Origin: Elusimicrobiota bacterium
GTDB lineage: Bacteria > Elusimicrobiota > Elusimicrobia > UBA1565 > UBA9628
Assembly (NCBI GenBank): GCA_003151975.1
Contig: PLZD01000054.1
Coordinates: 25,177-89,176 of the forward strand
Length of the DNA: 64,000 nt
Reading direction: 5' to 3'
The position numbers were made by a program, and so were the translations under genes. Positions 1 through 8,517 of the stretch are shown in pieces. The notes below the pieces were generated by a model, which saw nothing but the letters and a program-made list of their open reading frames with translations, made no database searches and had not been told where the DNA came from. Numbering within the stretch: position 1 is the stretch's first letter; each line of letters begins with the position of its first letter.

Positions 1-974
1 GGGTACCGCGTGACCATGACCGGCGTGTCGAAGCCCTCGGTGAGCGCCGTCTCCTCATCGCCACCGAGGTCGTCTCCGAATTTCACCGGGAAGCCCTTCG
101 TCTCGAGAATCTCGATCGCGTCGCGGTAGTCGACTCGCGGAAATTTCTTCGAAACGACGGGCTCGAGCTTGGCCACGTCGCGCTCGAGGCGCTTGAGATC
201 CTCCTTCCGGCGGTCGAGGACGCGGGCGGTCAGCTCCTTGACGAACTCCTCGGCGAGGTCCATCAGCCCGTCGATCTCCAGGAAGGCGACCTCCGGCTCG
301 ACCATCCAGAACTCGCGCAGGTGCCGGCGCGTTTTGGACTTCTCGGCGCGGAACGTGGGCCCGAAGCAATAAACTTTTCCGAGCGCCGCCGCCGCGGGCT
401 CGAGATAGAGCTGGCCGGACTGCGAAAGGTAGGCCTTCTCCTCTTCCGTGTACTGCGTCTCGAACAGGCTCGACGTGCCTTCGCAGGCCGCGGGGGTCAG
501 GATGGGCGAATCGAGGCGCGTGTACCCGCGCGTGTAGAAGAAGTCGTGGATCGCGCTCTCGACCTCGCTCCGCACCTTGAGGACGGCGACTTGCTTCGCC
601 GAGCGGAGCCAGAGGTGCCGCTTCGACATGAGGAAGTCGACGCCGTGCTCCTTCGGCGTGATCGGCCAGTCGTGGCAGAGGTCGAGGATCTTCACGTCGG
701 AGACGGCCAGCTCGACGCCGCCGGGCGAACGCGGGTCTGCCTTCACGAGGCCGGTCACTTCGAGCGTGGATTCCTGCGTCGCGGCTGTCGCGGCTTCCCA
801 CACGGCCTCGAGCACATCGGCCTTCGAGACGACGGCCTGCAGATAGCCGCTCCCGTCGCGCACGACGAGGAACCAGATCTTTCCGCCCTTCCTCCAGTGG
901 TAGAGCCATCCCTTGAGGGTGACGGTTTCGCCGACATGAGACGGGAGACTGGAAATCGAAAGCGAGTTTTCCAA
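1..974 (-). CDS. asnS: Asparaginyl-tRNA synthetase, C-terminus cut off by the window edge
   Basis: Charges tRNA-Asn with asparagine in the cytosol. The visible 324 codons hold an OB-fold anticodon-binding domain (about residues 10-115) with [11 protein letters not shown] and [12 protein letters not shown], then the start of the class II catalytic core: [12 protein letters not shown], the stretch [11 protein letters not shown], and motif 2 as [19 protein letters not shown]. The family is usually 430-460 residues, so roughly 110 residues lie beyond base 1. The frame has no ATG upstream; the only start after the in-frame TAG is a TTG at 974-972 giving MENSLSISS. It lies 11 bases after the stop of the small upstream gene, so the two probably share an mRNA. 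AspRS is less likely because the overall pattern follows AsnRS. Confidence 0.93.
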   Translation of the reverse strand, partial: MENSLSISSLPSHVGETVTLKGWLYHWRKGGKIWFLVVRDGSGYLQAVVSKADVLEAVWEAATAATQESTLEVTGLVKADPRSPGGVELAVSDVKILDLCHDWPITPKEHGVDFLMSKRHLWLRSAKQVAVLKVRSEVESAIHDFFYTRGYTRLDSPILTPAACEGTSSLFETQYTEEEKAYLSQSGQLYLEPAAAALGKVYCFGPTFRAEKSKTRRHLREFWMVEPEVAFLEIDGLMDLAEEFVKELTARVLDRRKEDLKRLERDVAKLEPVVSKKFPRVDYRDAIEILETKGFPVKFGDDLGGDEETALTEGFDTPVMVTRY

Positions 975-985
975 GAATCTCTATC

Positions 986-1243
986 TTATTTCGACATCCG
1001 GATTCGCCAGCTGTTCAGGACGACATTCGCCTGCGAGAGCCGGAGGAGCTTGCGGTTCTTGGTCTGGCTCGCCTCGGCGTCGTCCTGCGGCGCGACCTGG
1101 GCGCGAAGATCGCGCGTGAGCTTCTCGAGCTCCTTCGCGAGGGCGTCGACTTCGTGCTTCTCGTACTTCTTGAGACTAACTGGGTTGAGGGTGACGTAGC
1201 CCTCGGAGAGGTCGGCCGCCATTTTCCAAGCTGGGGTTGCCAT
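986..1243 (-). CDS. Small charged helical protein of unknown function, upstream of asnS
   Basis: An 85-residue protein I do not recognise. Residues about 22-65 are rich in Lys, Glu, Leu and Ala with heptad-like spacing (EKHEVDALAKELEKLTRDL), which suggests a coiled coil or helical hairpin. It has no signal peptide, no membrane segment and no cysteine. It ends 11 bases before the TTG start of asnS, so it is probably the first gene of a two-gene unit. A TAATGT hexamer lies six bases before the ATG. Reality is supported by the tight spacing and normal composition; function is unknown. Confidence 0.6.
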   Translation of the reverse strand: MATPAWKMAADLSEGYVTLNPVSLKKYEKHEVDALAKELEKLTRDLRAQVAPQDDAEASQTKNRKLLRLSQANVVLNSWRIRMSK

Positions 1244-1294
1244 ACGGGAACATTAACACCGGATCTCCGGTACTCTTCGAACGCTGGAGGCATT

Positions 1295-2482
1295 GTGAGC
1301 TTTTCCGGAGTCGATTTTCTGGGGATCGAAGACATGCTGTCCGAGGACGAACGCGCTGTGCGCGACCTCGTGCGCGACTTCGTGGACGAAGACGTCCTCC
1401 CCATCATCGAGGAGTGTGCGTACGAGGGGCGCTTCCCGAAGGAGCTCATCCCGAAGATGGCGGCGATGAACCTCTTCGGCTCCACGATCTCCGCGTACGG
1501 CCTGCCGGGGCTGAACAACGTGGCCTACGGTCTCATCACGCAGGAGCTCGAGCGCGGCGACTCCGGGCTGCGCTCGTTCGTCTCCGTCATGTCGTCCCTC
1601 GTGATGTACCCGATTTACACGTACGGCTCGAAGGAGCAGAAGGACCGCTGGATCCCCGCCCTCGCGAAGGGCGAGAGCATCGGCTGCTTCGGCCTGACCG
1701 AGCCCGACTTCGGCTCGAACCCCGGCGGCATGCGCACCGTCGCGAAGAAAGACGGAGCCGACTGGATCCTGAACGGCGCGAAGGCCTGGATCACGAACGG
1801 TTCGATCGCCGACGTGGCCGTCGTGTGGGCGAAGGTCGGCGACCTGAACGGCCCCGTGCGCGGCTTTCTCGTGGAGCGAGGCATGAGAGGCTTTTCCGCG
1901 CCCGAGCACCGGATGAAGATGTCCCTGCGCGCCTCGGTCACGTCGCAGCTCGTCTTCGAAGACGTCCGCGTGCCCGCCGCGAACGTCCTGCCGGGCGTCG
2001 AGGGGCTCAAGGGCCCGCTCTCGTGCTTGACGCAGGCGCGGTATGGCATCTCGTGGGGAGCCCTCGGTTCGGCGATGGCGACGTACACCTGCGCCCTCGA
2101 CTACGCGAAGAGCCGCAAGCAGTTCAAGGACCGGCCGATCGCGTCGCACCAGATGGTGCAGGAGAAGTTCGCCTTCATGATCACCGAGATCACGAAAGGA
2201 CAGCTCCTCGCGCTCCGGCTCGGGCGCATGAAGGACAAGGGGCAGATGAGGCCCGAGCACGTCTCAATGGCCAAGCGCAACAACGTGTGGGTCGCGCGCG
2301 AGTGCGCGAAGCTCGCACGCGAGATCCTCGGCGCGAATGGAATCGTCGGTGAGTACCCGGTCTTCCGGCATCTCGCGAACATCGAGTCGGTGTTCACGTA
2401 TGAGGGGACGCACGACATTCACACGCTGGTTCTCGGGCAGGCCGTGACGGGGATTCCCTCGTACAACCCGCCGATGGAGTAA
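1295..2482 (+). CDS. gcdH: Acyl-CoA dehydrogenase of the glutaryl-CoA dehydrogenase type
   Basis: An FAD enzyme of 395 residues that probably oxidises and decarboxylates glutaryl-CoA to crotonyl-CoA in lysine/tryptophan/aromatic breakdown. The fold is complete: the acyl-CoA dehydrogenase signature GCFGLTEPDFGS, the FAD/substrate part WITNGSIADVAVVWAKV, and the C-terminal catalytic base Glu370 in TYEGTHDIH. Arg93-Ser94 in LRSF match the residues that bind the gamma-carboxylate in glutaryl-CoA dehydrogenases, and GMRGFSAP and KMSLRAS also follow that subfamily. The reading frame extends upstream to 1154, but a GTG at 1295 with CTGGAGG just before it gives the expected N-terminus. A different short-chain acyl-CoA substrate cannot be excluded. 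Confidence 0.88.
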   Translation: MSFSGVDFLGIEDMLSEDERAVRDLVRDFVDEDVLPIIEECAYEGRFPKELIPKMAAMNLFGSTISAYGLPGLNNVAYGLITQELERGDSGLRSFVSVMSSLVMYPIYTYGSKEQKDRWIPALAKGESIGCFGLTEPDFGSNPGGMRTVAKKDGADWILNGAKAWITNGSIADVAVVWAKVGDLNGPVRGFLVERGMRGFSAPEHRMKMSLRASVTSQLVFEDVRVPAANVLPGVEGLKGPLSCLTQARYGISWGALGSAMATYTCALDYAKSRKQFKDRPIASHQMVQEKFAFMITEITKGQLLALRLGRMKDKGQMRPEHVSMAKRNNVWVARECAKLAREILGANGIVGEYPVFRHLANIESVFTYEGTHDIHTLVLGQAVTGIPSYNPPME

Positions 2483-2523
2483 AGCCGCTCCGTTCAGGCT
2501 CTTACACGCTACAATCGCACCGG

Positions 2524-3816
2524 ATGGCCATCGCAGGAAACCTGCGCACGATGCAGTTGTCGGAGCTGCTCCAGTGGCTCTCGACGGGTGTGAAGACGGG
2601 TACGCTCGTCGTGCGCGGCGCGCCCGGCGAGAAGCGTATCTACTTCAGCAACGGCCGCGTCACGTCGTCCTCGTCCACGCTCGAGCGCGAGCACCTGGGC
2701 CGCTTCCTCGTGGGCTTCGGCTTCATCACCGAGGAGGAGCTCATCCGCGCGTTGGAGGTCCAGCAGGAATCCCGGATCCTCCTCGGCAAGATCCTCGTGA
2801 TGATCGGAGCCATCAAGGAGGAAGAGCTCGCGGACCTCGTGCGGCTGAAAGCCGCCGAGACGATCTACGACATCTTTCTGTGGAAGGAAGGCTCTTTCGC
2901 GTTCATCGACGGGGAGATCCCAAGCCTCCCGATGGTCGCGATCTCCACCGACGTCACGGGCATCATCATGGAGGGCCTGCGCCGGTTCGACGAGTGGCAG
3001 CGCATCAAAACGCGCATCCCGACCATGCGCATCATTCCCTCGGTGGTCGTGCCGGTAGAGGAAGACCTCGGCGAGCGCGACAAGATGATCCTCACAGCGG
3101 TGAACGGCCGCCGCGCGATCGACCAGATCGCCCTCGAGACCCACAACCCCGACTTCCACGTTGCGAGGCTGATGTACGACCTCATGCTGACGGGTCACGT
3201 GACACTCGCGGGCGAACGAGAGGAGACGCCCACGGAGCCCGTATTCCAGGAGTTCGAGCCGGAGGAAGAGGAGTCCTCCTTCGATCCGCTGATGTCGGGC
3301 GATCTGCACACGATTCCCGACGCGGCTCCGCCCGCTCCGAACCAGGAGAAGCTCGCGCAGGGTTCGCCCGGGCCGCGCACGCCCGCGCCGACCGACTTCA
3401 ACCAGTTTCTCAAGCGCGGGCCTGATTCCGGAGCCACACTCTCGCGGCGCGGGTTACCGCGGCCGCTCGAGAGCTCGAGCACGCTTCCCAACGTAAGAAC
3501 CGCGGCCTCGCCGGCGGCGCCGCCCTCCGCCGCGCTCGGTCCGGCACCCGCCGCGAAGTCCTTGCCGCCTCCCGAAGAGGCTCCGGCCGCCTTCGAGCCT
3601 CTTCAGAGGGTCTCCCCCGGGGCCATCCCCGTGCTCACCAAGCCGATGGAAGAGCTCATGTCGTTCCCGTTCACGCCGCCCGAGGCCTTTATCGTGTCGC
3701 GAATCAATGGGATGTGGGACGTCCGCTCGATCGCCCGCATCTCGCCATTCCCGGAGTCCGACGTGCTGCGCATGTTCCAAAAGCTCCGCAAGAGCGGTGT
3801 CATTTCGTTCAAGTAA
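2524..3816 (+). CDS. DUF4388 (PatA-like N-terminal) domain protein with two winged-helix-like segments
   Basis: A 430-residue cytosolic protein. Residues about 1-165 match the DUF4388 pattern seen in regulators of gliding or developmental bacteria (NLRTMQLSELLQWLSTGVKTG, then a GEKRIYFSNGRV strand pair). Residues about 195-240 (RRAIDQIALETHNPDF) and the last 45 residues (IVSRINGMWDVRSIARISPF) look like two copies of a short DNA- or protein-binding winged helix. A Pro/Ala-rich linker of about 130 residues separates them. The ATG follows TACAAT by eight bases, so the mRNA leader would be very short. The next gene starts inside its stop codon, so it probably feeds into the same cyclic-di-GMP signalling unit. 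The biochemical role is not known. Confidence 0.8.
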   Translation: MAIAGNLRTMQLSELLQWLSTGVKTGTLVVRGAPGEKRIYFSNGRVTSSSSTLEREHLGRFLVGFGFITEEELIRALEVQQESRILLGKILVMIGAIKEEELADLVRLKAAETIYDIFLWKEGSFAFIDGEIPSLPMVAISTDVTGIIMEGLRRFDEWQRIKTRIPTMRIIPSVVVPVEEDLGERDKMILTAVNGRRAIDQIALETHNPDFHVARLMYDLMLTGHVTLAGEREETPTEPVFQEFEPEEEESSFDPLMSGDLHTIPDAAPPAPNQEKLAQGSPGPRTPAPTDFNQFLKRGPDSGATLSRRGLPRPLESSSTLPNVRTAASPAAPPSAALGPAPAAKSLPPPEEAPAAFEPLQRVSPGAIPVLTKPMEELMSFPFTPPEAFIVSRINGMWDVRSIARISPFPESDVLRMFQKLRKSGVISFK

Positions 3817-5522
3817 TGTGGAACCGCGACCCCCAGCCCGTCCTCTTCACGTTGATCGCGCTCGGACTTCTCGTCGCCGTCATCGTCGTCACGAGAATGC
3901 TTGCTCGTGCCCGTTCCGGCGCGGCCGAGCTCTCGCGCAAGAATCGCGAGCTCGCCACGCTCCGCGAGATCACCGCGATCGTGTCGAGCGCGGCCCCCGG
4001 AGAGGAGATCTTCGCCCGGCTCTTCGACACCCTGCGCCATGCGCTGCCCGTCCGCGCTCTTGCGGCCGTGTCGTACGAGGAGGATCCGGACGGCCAGGCT
4101 CTCGTCGCTTTCGGCGGCGAGGTGACGCTCGAACGGCGGTCGTTTCTCGACTGGCTCGCCGCCCAGAAGGACCTCGAATCGCCTTTCGTGGCGGCCTCGC
4201 CCATTCCCCACGTGGCGAACGGACCGAACCGCGACCTCGTTCTCAATCCACGCTTCGCGCACCAGGTGTTGCTGCCGCTCCAGACTCCCGCGGTCATCGC
4301 GGGCGTCCTCATTGCGGAATCCGACGATCCCTCTCTCGTCATGCCGCAGACGCTCCAAGAGCTTTCCGTCGTCTCCGACCACGTGGCGCTCGCCCTCCAG
4401 GACCGCAATCTTCGGCGCCAGATGCAAGCCGTGAACGAGCGGTTACAGGAGCGCGCCGAGATGCTCCAGCGGATTCTCGAAGTCTCCAACGAGCTCAAGT
4501 CGCACCTGACCCTCGAGCACCTCGTGCAAAGCATCGTGCAGGCCGTCCACCACAGCCTCGGGTACCGCGTCGTGGTCCTCTCCCTTTTCGATTCCGCCGA
4601 AAACGTCTTCGAGCGCCGTGCGCAGATCGGCCTCGACGACACATCGCCGGACGTCCAGCCGCGGAAGGTGCCGCGCGACGAGATCGCGCGCTGGTTCGGT
4701 GAGCATTTCCGGATCTCGAAGTCCTACTTCGTGAGTCACCTGGACCGCGAGGAGCCGGGCGAGGATTCCGGTGGGGTCGAGCGCCGCAGGCGCAGCACGT
4801 CGGTGGGGGCGTGGCACCCGAATGACCTCCTCTTCGTCCCGCTCACCGCCGGGGATCAGCTCGTCGGAACGCTGCAAGTGGACAAGCCAAGGAGCGGACT
4901 CGTGCCGCGCATCGAGGACATTCAAGCCCTCGAGATCTTCTCGAACCAGGCCGTCACGGCGATCCAGTCGGCGCGCGCCTACGAGACGACACGGCAAATG
5001 TCGGTGCACGACTCGCTCACCGAGGCGTTCAACCACCGTTACCTGCAGGAGACGCTCTCGCGCGAGATCGCGCGTCACGAGCGCAGCAGGCAACCGCTCG
5101 CGCTCGTCATGCTGGACATCGACGACTTCAAGAAGATCAACGACCGCTGGGGGCATCCCGTAGGCGACCTCGTGCTGCAAGGGCTCGTGGAAGAGCTGAC
5201 CAAGGGAGTCCGCGAGATGGATACGGTGGCGCGATACGGCGGAGAGGAGTTCTCTCTCATCCTTCCGGAGACGACGCCCGCAAAGGCCTGGGGGGTGGCC
5301 GACCGCTTGCGAAAACGCGTGGCCGGGCGCCTTTTCGTCGCCCCTCAGCTCGATCGCGCCCTCGCCATCACGATCTCGCTCGGTCTCTCCTGTTTTCCCG
5401 AGGACGCCGTCACGAAGCGCGCCCTCATCGACCTCGCCGACCAGGCCCTCTACCAAGCCAAGCGCAGCGGCAAGAACTGCCTCGTGACGGCTTCCTCGCT
5501 CGCCGACCTCAAGACCCTCTAG
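3816..5522 (+). CDS. Membrane-anchored GAF-GAF-GGDEF diguanylate cyclase
   Basis: Makes cyclic di-GMP from two GTP. The 568-residue protein has one N-terminal transmembrane helix (about residues 8-27), a GAF-like domain (about 45-190), a coiled linker (about 195-225), a second GAF-like domain (about 225-390) and a GGDEF domain (about 405-565). The active site reads GGEEF at residues 475-479 and an inhibitory I-site RxxD (Arg466-Asp469) lies five residues before it, so it should be active and subject to product inhibition. The ATG shares one base with the TAA of the DUF4388 gene, implying coupled translation. Ligands of the GAF domains are unknown. Confidence 0.92.
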   Translation: MWNRDPQPVLFTLIALGLLVAVIVVTRMLARARSGAAELSRKNRELATLREITAIVSSAAPGEEIFARLFDTLRHALPVRALAAVSYEEDPDGQALVAFGGEVTLERRSFLDWLAAQKDLESPFVAASPIPHVANGPNRDLVLNPRFAHQVLLPLQTPAVIAGVLIAESDDPSLVMPQTLQELSVVSDHVALALQDRNLRRQMQAVNERLQERAEMLQRILEVSNELKSHLTLEHLVQSIVQAVHHSLGYRVVVLSLFDSAENVFERRAQIGLDDTSPDVQPRKVPRDEIARWFGEHFRISKSYFVSHLDREEPGEDSGGVERRRRSTSVGAWHPNDLLFVPLTAGDQLVGTLQVDKPRSGLVPRIEDIQALEIFSNQAVTAIQSARAYETTRQMSVHDSLTEAFNHRYLQETLSREIARHERSRQPLALVMLDIDDFKKINDRWGHPVGDLVLQGLVEELTKGVREMDTVARYGGEEFSLILPETTPAKAWGVADRLRKRVAGRLFVAPQLDRALAITISLGLSCFPEDAVTKRALIDLADQALYQAKRSGKNCLVTASSLADLKTL

Positions 5523-5523
5523 C

Positions 5524-6210
5524 TCATGTCAGGGCCGCTCGCTCCGACCCTCGTCGCGGACATGAGGTGAGGAGCCCGCGGCGCGACGTCACCGCCGGAC
5601 AGTCCGCCACCGCGAAGCGCAAAGGCCACGCCGCGGCCGCGCCCGCGTAGTCCACACCCACGCGCGGCCCCGAGAGCACGTCGAAGTCGCGCCGCGGTCC
5701 GCGGGAAATCAGGAGATCCGGGCCGGAAAGAGAAGTTCCGGACAAAGCGGTCGTCACGCTCAGGTGGGCACAGAGTTTTCCGGGACCAGAGAAAAGAAAA
5801 ATTTTCTTAGAATTCACTTTCAAAGAAATCTTCCTCTTCTCTTCTCCTCTTTTCTCTCTTCCCCGCTCTTTCCACCATTCCTCCGACACTGCCGCTCTGA
5901 GCAGAACGGCTTCCGGCACCCCTTCCTCTTGCGTCACGACATTGAGGCAATGGTGCATGCCGTAGACGAAGTAGACGTACGCGTGCCCGCCCGGCCCCCA
6001 CATGGGCGCGACACGCGGCGTTTTGCGGCCGTTCCACGTGTGCGCGGCGCGGTCCTTCACTCCGAGATAGGCCTCGGTCTCGACGATCACGACGGCGAGC
6101 TTCTTGCCGTCCGGGAATCTGCGGGTCAGCCGGCAGCCCAGGAGATCGCGCGCGACAACCGCCGTGTCGCGACGATAAAAGGACAAGGGGTACGGACGGA
6201 GGAACGGCAC
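5524..6210 (-). CDS. mpg: 3-methyladenine DNA glycosylase, AAG/Mpg family
   Basis: Removes alkylated purines from DNA to start base excision repair. The sequence keeps LLGCRL, the catalytic glutamate in VETEAYLG, DRAAHTWNGR and the GPGKLC motif. A GTG at 6210 gives a 228-residue protein; the frame stays open to 6285 but that would overlap the divergent epimerase gene. Between LLRA and GPGKLC the protein carries a Lys/Glu/Arg-rich insert of about 25 residues, encoded by an A/T-rich, purine-strand-biased stretch (about 5785-5875) unlike the rest of the gene. The 3' end abuts the convergent diguanylate cyclase gene with one base between stops. Confidence 0.87.
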   Translation of the reverse strand: MPFLRPYPLSFYRRDTAVVARDLLGCRLTRRFPDGKKLAVVIVETEAYLGVKDRAAHTWNGRKTPRVAPMWGPGGHAYVYFVYGMHHCLNVVTQEEGVPEAVLLRAAVSEEWWKERGREKRGEEKRKISLKVNSKKIFLFSGPGKLCAHLSVTTALSGTSLSGPDLLISRGPRRDFDVLSGPRVGVDYAGAAAAWPLRFAVADCPAVTSRRGLLTSCPRRGSERAALT

Positions 6211-6225
6211 GCTATCCTCGGCGGC

Positions 6226-7170
6226 ATGATGCCTGAGATACGCTCCGTCCTCGTCACCGGCGGGGCCGGTTTCATCGGCTCCCATCTCGCCGACGCTTTC
6301 CTCGCCGAAGGAAAGCGGGTCGTCATCCTCGACGACCTCTCGACGGGCCTAAGGTCGCGCCTCCCGGGCGGCGCCCGGTTCGTCGAGGGCGACATCCGGC
6401 GCTTCGACCTCGAAGGCCTCCTCCGCATCGAGAAGATCGACACGATCGTCCACCATGCCGCGCAGATCGACGTGCGCAAGTCCGTGGAAGATCCCGTCTT
6501 CGATGCGGAGGTCAACGTCCTCGGCACGATCCGACTGACACAAGGAGCGCTCGCGGCGGGCGTCACGCAGATCGTCTTCGCGTCCAGCGGCGGCGCGATC
6601 TACGGCGATCCCGAGGGCTTCGCGGCCGATGAGAGCCACCCCACGAATCCCGTGTCGCCGTACGGCGTGGCGAAGCTGGCCGGCGAGAAATACCTCTTCG
6701 GCCTCGCCCATGGCTCTCCCCTCATCGTGACCGCCCTTCGTTACGCGAACGTCTACGGCCCGCGTCAGGACGGCCGGGGCGAGGCCGGCGTCGTCGGCAT
6801 CTGGATGAAGAAGCTCCTCGCCGGCGAGGAGTGCCTCATCAACGGAGAAGGCGAGCAGTCGCGCGACTTCGTCTTCGTGGGCGACATCGTGCGGGCGAAC
6901 CTGGCGGCCGCCGCGCGACGGCTGGCCGGTGTGATCAACATCGGCACCGGCGTCGAGACGTCGGTGAACCGGCTCTACGATCTCGTTGCCGCTGCGTGCG
7001 GAACGCCGCGTCCCGCGCGGCGCGGACCCGCGAAGCCGGGCGAGCAGACGCGCAGCGTTCTCGACGTCACGAAGAGCCGCACGGCTCTTGGGCTGACGAC
7101 CCTCGTGGAGCTGCCGGAGGGCCTCAGCCGGACGGCGGCGTGGTTCCGTCGGGCATCATCTCCGGCCTGA
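6226..7170 (+). CDS. NAD-dependent nucleotide-sugar epimerase/dehydratase (UDP-glucose 4-epimerase-like)
   Basis: An extended short-chain dehydrogenase of 314 residues. The NAD-binding Rossmann motif is TGGAGFIGSHLADAF near the N-terminus; the catalytic set is Ser-Ser-Gly-Gly (about residue 120) and YGVAK (about residue 147). NVYGPRQDG and the DFVFVGDIV segment are typical of UDP-glucose/UDP-glucuronate 4-epimerases. The start is ATGATG at 6226/6229 without a good Shine-Dalgarno. It is divergent from mpg, and its last 47 bases overlap the convergent SpoIIE phosphatase gene. No other sugar gene is close on this side, so the exact substrate is open. Confidence 0.85.
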   Translation: MMPEIRSVLVTGGAGFIGSHLADAFLAEGKRVVILDDLSTGLRSRLPGGARFVEGDIRRFDLEGLLRIEKIDTIVHHAAQIDVRKSVEDPVFDAEVNVLGTIRLTQGALAAGVTQIVFASSGGAIYGDPEGFAADESHPTNPVSPYGVAKLAGEKYLFGLAHGSPLIVTALRYANVYGPRQDGRGEAGVVGIWMKKLLAGEECLINGEGEQSRDFVFVGDIVRANLAAAARRLAGVINIGTGVETSVNRLYDLVAAACGTPRPARRGPAKPGEQTRSVLDVTKSRTALGLTTLVELPEGLSRTAAWFRRASSPA

Positions 7171-8410
7171 CGCGCGGATGCTCGCCCGACCGGCGCGGAT
7201 GGCCGCCGGCGCGCTGTGGCGCGCGCCGGATCGCGACCGCGGTCATGTCGTCCTCGGCAGGGGCGCCATGCGACCACGAGCGCGCCGCATTGACGACGCG
7301 CTGGACGACTTCACGCGCCGACTCGCGTCGCGCTTGAACTAGAAGGCGCCTCAGGCGAGGGGCGCCAAACTCGTGCCCCTTCGAATCGTGCGCCTCGAGG
7401 ACGCCGTCCGTGTAGAGGAGAACCAGGTCGCCGGGCTCCATGTGAATCGCCCGGCGACTGTAGACGGCGTCGGGCGAAGGCCCGAGGACCATCCCCGTCG
7501 ACTCGAGCTCGCTGAACGTGCCGTTCGCGGCATGCAGGTGAAGCGGCGACGGGTGTCCGGCGTTCACGTAGACGACGTCGCCGTTCGTCTCGAACTCCCC
7601 GTAGAACAGGGAGACGAACTTCGTCGTGAGGCGGCTTTTGTTCAGGATGCGGTTCAACCGCTCGATCGTGCGGGCGATCTTGAAGTCGTTTCCGATCCCC
7701 ATGCGCAACCCGACGTAGATGTCGCGCACGAGGAGGGCCGCAAGGAGCCCGTGGCCCGAGGCGTCCGCGATCGCGGCACCGAAGCTCAGGTCGCTGAGCG
7801 GAAGAAAATCGTAGAAATCGCCGCCGACGGCTTCAGCGGGAAGAGAGAGCCCGTAGAGCTCGAAGTCCCCCACCTGCGGCACCGCGCGCGGAAGGATCGA
7901 CTGCTGGATGCGCCGGGCGTCCTGCAGAAGGCCCTCCAGGCGCCCGGTGCGCACCTTCGAATCGACGACCGTCCGGATGATCCCGAGCGCAAGGAGGAGG
8001 TCCTCCTCACGGGCCCTCGGATGGACGTCGAAGGAGAGAAGATAGCGCTCCTCGCCGAAGGAGACCGCCGCGAAGCGCGAGACGCCGAGGCGCTTCTCGA
8101 GCTCCCGGTCCACGGACGGATCATCGAGGTCGGCGAGCGCCATCCCGTCTTCCTCCGCCCGCCGGATCGGGCCGTAGTCGGCGGAGACGGCGATCCCCTT
8201 GGGGACGTGGCGCGAGCGGCCGAATCCCCGCTCGAGGAGGTACTGGTTCTCGCGCCGCACGTAGAGCCGGCCGCCCAGGATCCCGAGCTCGCTCCGGAAG
8301 TTCCGGACGATCGCCTCGCCCACGCGCACGATCGTCACGAGAACGTCCTCATCGCCTTCGATCGCTTCGAGGGTCTTCTCGACGTTCTTCAGGAGCAGGC
8401 GGTAGTCCAT
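7124..8410 (-). CDS. SpoIIE/RsbU-family PP2C serine phosphatase with N-terminal sensor region
   Basis: A 428-residue protein likely to dephosphorylate an anti-sigma-factor antagonist in a partner-switching pathway. Residues about 1-165 form a GAF-like sensor; residues about 180-400 are the phosphatase core with the metal ligand motifs GGDFYDF, ADASGHG and the C-terminal EDDMT. Gly-Asp and Asp residues needed for two metals are present, so it should be active. TACACT lies seven bases before the ATG. No anti-sigma gene is adjacent. The C-terminal 15 or so residues overlap the epimerase gene on the other strand and look unconserved. Confidence 0.87.
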   Translation of the reverse strand: MDYRLLLKNVEKTLEAIEGDEDVLVTIVRVGEAIVRNFRSELGILGGRLYVRRENQYLLERGFGRSRHVPKGIAVSADYGPIRRAEEDGMALADLDDPSVDRELEKRLGVSRFAAVSFGEERYLLSFDVHPRAREEDLLLALGIIRTVVDSKVRTGRLEGLLQDARRIQQSILPRAVPQVGDFELYGLSLPAEAVGGDFYDFLPLSDLSFGAAIADASGHGLLAALLVRDIYVGLRMGIGNDFKIARTIERLNRILNKSRLTTKFVSLFYGEFETNGDVVYVNAGHPSPLHLHAANGTFSELESTGMVLGPSPDAVYSRRAIHMEPGDLVLLYTDGVLEAHDSKGHEFGAPRLRRLLVQARRESAREVVQRVVNAARSWSHGAPAEDDMTAVAIRRAPQRAGGHPRRSGEHPRVRPEMMPDGTTPPSG

Positions 8411-8455
8411 TCGGGCGAGTGTAACCGGGCGGCGCGCGGGGGCGCGTCAGGCGAG

Positions 8456-8517
8456 AGTCGCGCTTCGATGGCGCACGCTAACCGAAGGTCGCGCTTCGAC
8501 GGCGCGCGCTAACCGAA
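8456..8517. repeat. Two tandem copies of a 31-bp unit at the 3' end of dacB
   Basis: Unit 1 is 8456-8486 and unit 2 is 8487-8517, differing at four positions; a partial third copy starts at 8518. Each unit ends in CTAACCGAA, which holds the dacB stop codon, so the downstream copy looks like a duplication of the gene end. No inverted repeat of terminator quality is evident. Confidence 0.7.
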
